Source: Rhodanobacter sp. | Lineage (GTDB): Bacteria > Pseudomonadota > Gammaproteobacteria > Xanthomonadales > Rhodanobacteraceae | Direction: 5' to 3' | Assembly: GCA_026193555.1 (NCBI GenBank) | Contig: JAPHUU010000217.1 | Coordinates: 1-9,098, forward strand | DNA length: 9,098 nt | In this document: positions 6,641 to 9,098 of the stretch, piece by piece | Layout of the letters: every line of letters starts with the position of its first letter | Numbering within the stretch: the first letter of the stretch is position 1 | Notes under the pieces: generated by a model | Told to the model about the DNA's origin: nothing | The model's input: only the letters and a program-made list of their open reading frames with translations | Databases searched by the model: none | Made by a program: the position numbers and the translations under genes

Positions 6641-7693
6641 ATGCAAAAGATTTCCACCCCGCTGACGGTGATCCACGCTCAGGCGCAGCAGCCACGCGAC
6701 CGGCTGGGCCGGGAGCTGCACGATCTGCGCATCTCGGTGATGGATCGCTGCAATTTTCGCTGCCCGTACTGCATGCCCGAAGCGAAGTACGGCAAGGATT
6801 TCGCCTTCCTGCCGACGGCGGAGCGGCTCGATTTCGAGGAAATCGTGCGGCTGACCCGACTGGCGACCACGCTGGGCGTGCGCAAGGTGCGGATCACCGG
6901 CGGCGAGCCGCTGCTGCGGCCGAACCTGGCCGAACTGATCGGCGAGCTGCGCCGGATCGAGGCGGTCACCGATATCGCCCTGACCACCAATGGCGTGCTG
7001 CTCGGGCAACATGCACCGGCACTGATGGCGGCCGGGCTGAGCCGTGTCACCGTGAGTCTGGACTCGCTCGACCCCGCCGTGTTTTCGATGATGAACGGCG
7101 GGCGCGGCGAACTCGACCGCGTGCTCAAGGGCATCCGCGCCGCCGCCGATGCGGGGCTGACCAACCTCAAGATCAACGCGGTGGTACAGCGTGGCGTCAA
7201 CGACCACACCCTGCTCGATCTGCTCGCCTATTTCCGCGGCAGCGGCATCGTGGTGCGCTTCATCGAATACATGGACGTGGGCAACCTCAACCACTGGTCG
7301 CTGGATGAGGTGGTTCCGTCGGGCGAGCTGAGGCAGGCCATCGAGCAGCGCTGGCCGCTGGAGGCCCTGCCCGGCAATTACCCGGGCGAGGTGGCGCAGC
7401 GCTATCGCTATCGCGACGGCCAGGGCGAGATCGGCTTCATCTCGTCGGTGACCGCGCCATTCTGCGGCGCCTGCACCCGCGCCCGGCTGTCCTCCGATGG
7501 CTCGCTGTATACCTGCCTGTTCGCCGAAAGCGGCGTCGGCCTGAAGGCGCCACTGCGCAACGGCGCCACCGACCAGCAGTTGCTTGAACTGATGCGCGAC
7601 GCCTGGCTGCATCGGGACGACCGCTACAGCGAGGAGCGCGCCACGCCGCATGCATCCCATCGAAAAATCGAAATGTATTTCATAGGAGGTTAG
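6641..7693 (+). CDS. moaA: GTP 3',8-cyclase MoaA (radical SAM)
   Basis: A 350-residue radical S-adenosylmethionine enzyme that converts GTP to 3',8-cyclo-GTP, the first step of molybdenum cofactor synthesis, in the cytosol. The N-terminal 4Fe-4S cluster is held by C37, C41 and C44 (CNFRCPYC), and [10 protein letters not shown] is the SAM-binding GGEP motif. The C-terminal GTP-binding cluster uses C275, C278 and C292 ([13 protein letters not shown]...TC). The protein ends in the conserved Gly-Gly tail (FIGG) that is needed for activity in this family. The N-terminal extension of about 20 residues before RLGREL is variable and probably real, as the ATG at 6641 directly follows the moeA stop. 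The last codons also form the ribosome binding site of moaC. Confidence 0.96.
   Translation: MQKISTPLTVIHAQAQQPRDRLGRELHDLRISVMDRCNFRCPYCMPEAKYGKDFAFLPTAERLDFEEIVRLTRLATTLGVRKVRITGGEPLLRPNLAELIGELRRIEAVTDIALTTNGVLLGQHAPALMAAGLSRVTVSLDSLDPAVFSMMNGGRGELDRVLKGIRAAADAGLTNLKINAVVQRGVNDHTLLDLLAYFRGSGIVVRFIEYMDVGNLNHWSLDEVVPSGELRQAIEQRWPLEALPGNYPGEVAQRYRYRDGQGEIGFISSVTAPFCGACTRARLSSDGSLYTCLFAESGVGLKAPLRNGATDQQLLELMRDAWLHRDDRYSEERATPHASHRKIEMYFIGG
7683..7690 (+). promoter_or_regulatory. Shine-Dalgarno of moaC inside the moaA 3' end
   Basis: TAGGAGGT is a near-perfect anti-16S match ending five bases before the moaC ATG. It is by far the strongest ribosome binding site in the window. It overlaps the codons ATA-GGA-GGT for the final Ile-Gly-Gly of MoaA and fixes the moaC start at 7696. 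Confidence 0.85.
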
Positions 7694-7695
7694 GA

Positions 7696-8166
7696 ATGTT
7701 GTCGCATGTCGGACCGGACAATCAGCCGCGGATGGTCGATGTCGGCGCCAAGCCCCCCACGCAGCGGGTCGCGCGGGCGCAGGCGCGGGTGCTGCTGCCG
7801 GCCGATGTTGCCGCGCGGCTGCGCGAGGCCGGACACATGACGCCAAAGGGCCCGGTGCTGACCACCGCCAACATCGCCGGCGTGATGGGCGCCAAGGCGA
7901 CGCCGCAACTGATCCCGCTGTGCCATCCGCTGATGCTGCAGCGTTGCCAGGTCGAGCTGATCGTGGACGGCGACGAGATCGTGATCACCTGCGAGGTGGC
8001 CTGCCATGGCAGCACCGGCGTCGAGATGGAGGCGCTGACCGGCGCCAGCGTCGCCGCGTTGACCGTCTACGACATGTGCAAGGCGATGTCGCACGACATC
8101 GTTATCCGCGAGCTGCGGCTGCTGCACAAGTCCGGCGGCAAGCGCGACGTCGACGTGGCGCGGTGA
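7696..8166 (+). CDS. moaC: Cyclic pyranopterin monophosphate synthase MoaC
   Basis: A 156-residue cytosolic enzyme that rearranges 3',8-cyclo-GTP, the MoaA product, to cyclic pyranopterin monophosphate. It functions as a hexamer in known members. Family blocks are intact: MVDVGAK (13-19), TPKGPVLTTANIAGVMGAK (49-67), LIPLCHPLML (72-81), TGVEMEALTGASVAALTVYDMCKA (107-130) and LLHKSGGKRD (142-151). Lys51, His77, Glu112, Asp126 and Lys129 line up with the catalytic residues known from E. coli MoaC. The start is fixed by a strong Shine-Dalgarno within the moaA end. The mobA start follows seven bases after the stop. Confidence 0.97.
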   Translation: MLSHVGPDNQPRMVDVGAKPPTQRVARAQARVLLPADVAARLREAGHMTPKGPVLTTANIAGVMGAKATPQLIPLCHPLMLQRCQVELIVDGDEIVITCEVACHGSTGVEMEALTGASVAALTVYDMCKAMSHDIVIRELRLLHKSGGKRDVDVAR

Positions 8167-8173
8167 GCGGGCC

Positions 8174-8776
8174 ATGAGCGCATCCAGGCAACAACCCGCC
8201 AGCGAGGTCTACGGCCTGGTGCTGGCCGGTGGCGCCAGCCGGCGCATGCAGCACGACAAGGCGCTGATCGACTACCACGGTGAGCCGCAGCTTCTGTGGA
8301 CGTACCGGCTGCTGGCCTCGCTGCTGCCACACGTCTTCGTATCGGTGCGTGCCGACCAGCGCGACGAACCGGTGCGCCACGGACTGCCGCAGATCGTCGA
8401 CACCCGCACCGACGCCGGCCCCGCTGCCGGCATTCTCGCCGCGCAGGCGGCGCATCCGGATGTCGCCTGGCTGGTGCTCGCCTGCGACCTGCCCCTGCTC
8501 GATGCACCGACGCTGCGGCGCCTGCTGGATGCGCGCGACCCCGCGCGCGAGGCCACCGCCTTCATCAGTGCCCACGACGGCTTGCCCGAACCGTTGTGCG
8601 CGTTGTGGGAACCGTCCAGCCAGCCCCGGCTGCTGGCCCGGGTCGAGGCCGGCAGACCCTGCCCGCGCAAGGCGCTGATCGAAGCCGATACCCGGTTGCT
8701 GCAACCGCGCACGCCGCAGGCACTGGACAACATCAACACCCCCGAAGAACTGGCCAGCCTGCGAGCATCCCGATGA
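8174..8776 (+). CDS. mobA: Molybdenum cofactor guanylyltransferase MobA
   Basis: A 200-residue cytosolic nucleotidyltransferase that transfers GMP from GTP to the molybdenum cofactor, giving the MGD form needed by nitrate reductase, DMSO reductase and formate dehydrogenase families. The GTP-binding signature LAGGASRRMQHDKA (17-30) contains the expected Lys29; a Gln replaces the more common Gly after RRM, a change I believe is tolerated in many MobA proteins. DTRTDAGPAAGI (76-87), the metal-binding ACDLPLLD (103-110, Asp105) and C-terminal NINTPEEL (186-193) complete the family pattern. The presence of mobA inside the operon implies that bis-MGD enzymes are the main clients. The stop overlaps moaD by ATGA. 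Confidence 0.94.
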   Translation: MSASRQQPASEVYGLVLAGGASRRMQHDKALIDYHGEPQLLWTYRLLASLLPHVFVSVRADQRDEPVRHGLPQIVDTRTDAGPAAGILAAQAAHPDVAWLVLACDLPLLDAPTLRRLLDARDPAREATAFISAHDGLPEPLCALWEPSSQPRLLARVEAGRPCPRKALIEADTRLLQPRTPQALDNINTPEELASLRASR

Positions 8777-9015
8777 CAGCCATTACCGTCGAATACTTCG
8801 CGCAGCTGCGCGAACAGGCCGGACAAGGCCGCGAGACACTCGTGACCGGTGCCGCGTCGCTGGCCGCGCTGTATGCGGAACTGCAGCAGCGACACGGCTT
8901 CCGGCTGGAACCGGCGCAGCTCAAGGTCGCCGTCAACGCCCAGTTTCGCGACTGGGCGCAGCCGCTGGCCGAGGGCGACGTGGTGGTGTTCATCCCACCG
9001 GTGGCCGGCGGATGA
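8773..9015 (+). CDS. moaD: Molybdopterin synthase sulfur-carrier subunit MoaD
   Basis: An 80-residue ubiquitin-fold protein, the standard MoaD length. Its C-terminal Gly-Gly (FIPPVAGG) is adenylylated and converted to a thiocarboxylate, which supplies the dithiolene sulfurs of molybdopterin. The N-terminal ITVEYFAQLREQAG and the late VAVNAQFRDWAQPLAEGDVVVFIPP are typical of the family. It begins within the mobA stop (ATGA at 8773-8776) and its own stop overlaps the moaE start (ATGA at 9012-9015), so it is tightly coupled to both. The activating enzyme MoeB is not in this window. Confidence 0.95.
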   Translation: MTAITVEYFAQLREQAGQGRETLVTGAASLAALYAELQQRHGFRLEPAQLKVAVNAQFRDWAQPLAEGDVVVFIPPVAGG

Positions 9016-9098
9016 GCCGGGTCAGCATCGCGGGCGCGCCCGTCGATACCGCAGCGCTGCGGCGGGAACTGCAGCGCTCCGGCTGCGGTGGTTTCTGC
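9012..9098 (+). CDS. moaE: Molybdopterin synthase catalytic subunit MoaE, first 29 codons (cut by window edge)
   Basis: The window ends after 29 in-frame codons. The visible peptide (APVDTAALRRELQ, then SGCGGFC) fits the start of MoaE, in which a short strand, a helix and a Gly-rich turn precede the conserved FxGxVR core. MoaE pairs with MoaD to convert cyclic pyranopterin monophosphate to molybdopterin, and moaD-moaE is the usual gene order. The ATG overlaps the moaD stop. Identification rests largely on context, because the core motif and catalytic lysines lie outside the window. Confidence 0.85.
   Translation, partial: MSRVSIAGAPVDTAALRRELQRSGCGGFC

Noticed and set aside
6476..7846. 456-codon open frame on the minus strand opposite moeA/moaA/moaC
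   Set aside because: It runs antisense across three well-supported genes and has the Arg/His/Gln-rich composition typical of shadow frames.

Overview
This window is a stretch of GC-rich bacterial chromosome, most likely from a gammaproteobacterium of the Lysobacterales type (Rhodanobacter, Dyella or a relative). That placement is an inference from the high G+C, the codon usage and the kinds of proteins encoded; no rRNA or other phylogenetic marker is present. No mobile element, tRNA, rRNA or CRISPR array is visible.

Layout. Bases 1-1499 (minus strand) carry the first part of a thymidine/AMP phosphorylase-family gene and, upstream of it, a two-domain universal stress protein gene. Bases 1500-1925 form a divergent intergenic region. 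It holds a near-consensus FNR/ANR-type site (1740-1753), placed exactly where an activator of a leftward promoter should sit. Bases 1926-2630 (plus strand) encode a 234-residue protein I do not recognise, in DNA of visibly lower G+C. From 2762 to the right edge, everything reads rightward and serves molybdenum: modA-modB-modC (molybdate ABC importer), an 80-base gap with a dyad, then moeA-moaA-moaC-mobA-moaD-moaE (molybdenum cofactor synthesis; moaE is cut by the window edge).

How the genes work together. ModA captures molybdate in the periplasm and ModBC imports it. MoaA and MoaC turn GTP into cyclic pyranopterin monophosphate. MoaD and MoaE add the dithiolene sulfurs to make molybdopterin, MoeA inserts molybdenum, and MobA attaches GMP to give the bis-MGD form used by DMSO-reductase-family enzymes such as nitrate reductase. 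A bis-MGD supply line beside an apparently FNR/ANR-controlled stress/nucleotide-salvage pair suggests anaerobic or nitrate-respiring physiology. The mod and moa/moe genes themselves are well-known families. The points worth a second look are the FNR-like promoter, the unknown 234-residue gene, the small overlapping reading frame ahead of the phosphorylase gene, the dyad before moeA, and the double use of the moaA 3' end as the moaC ribosome binding site.
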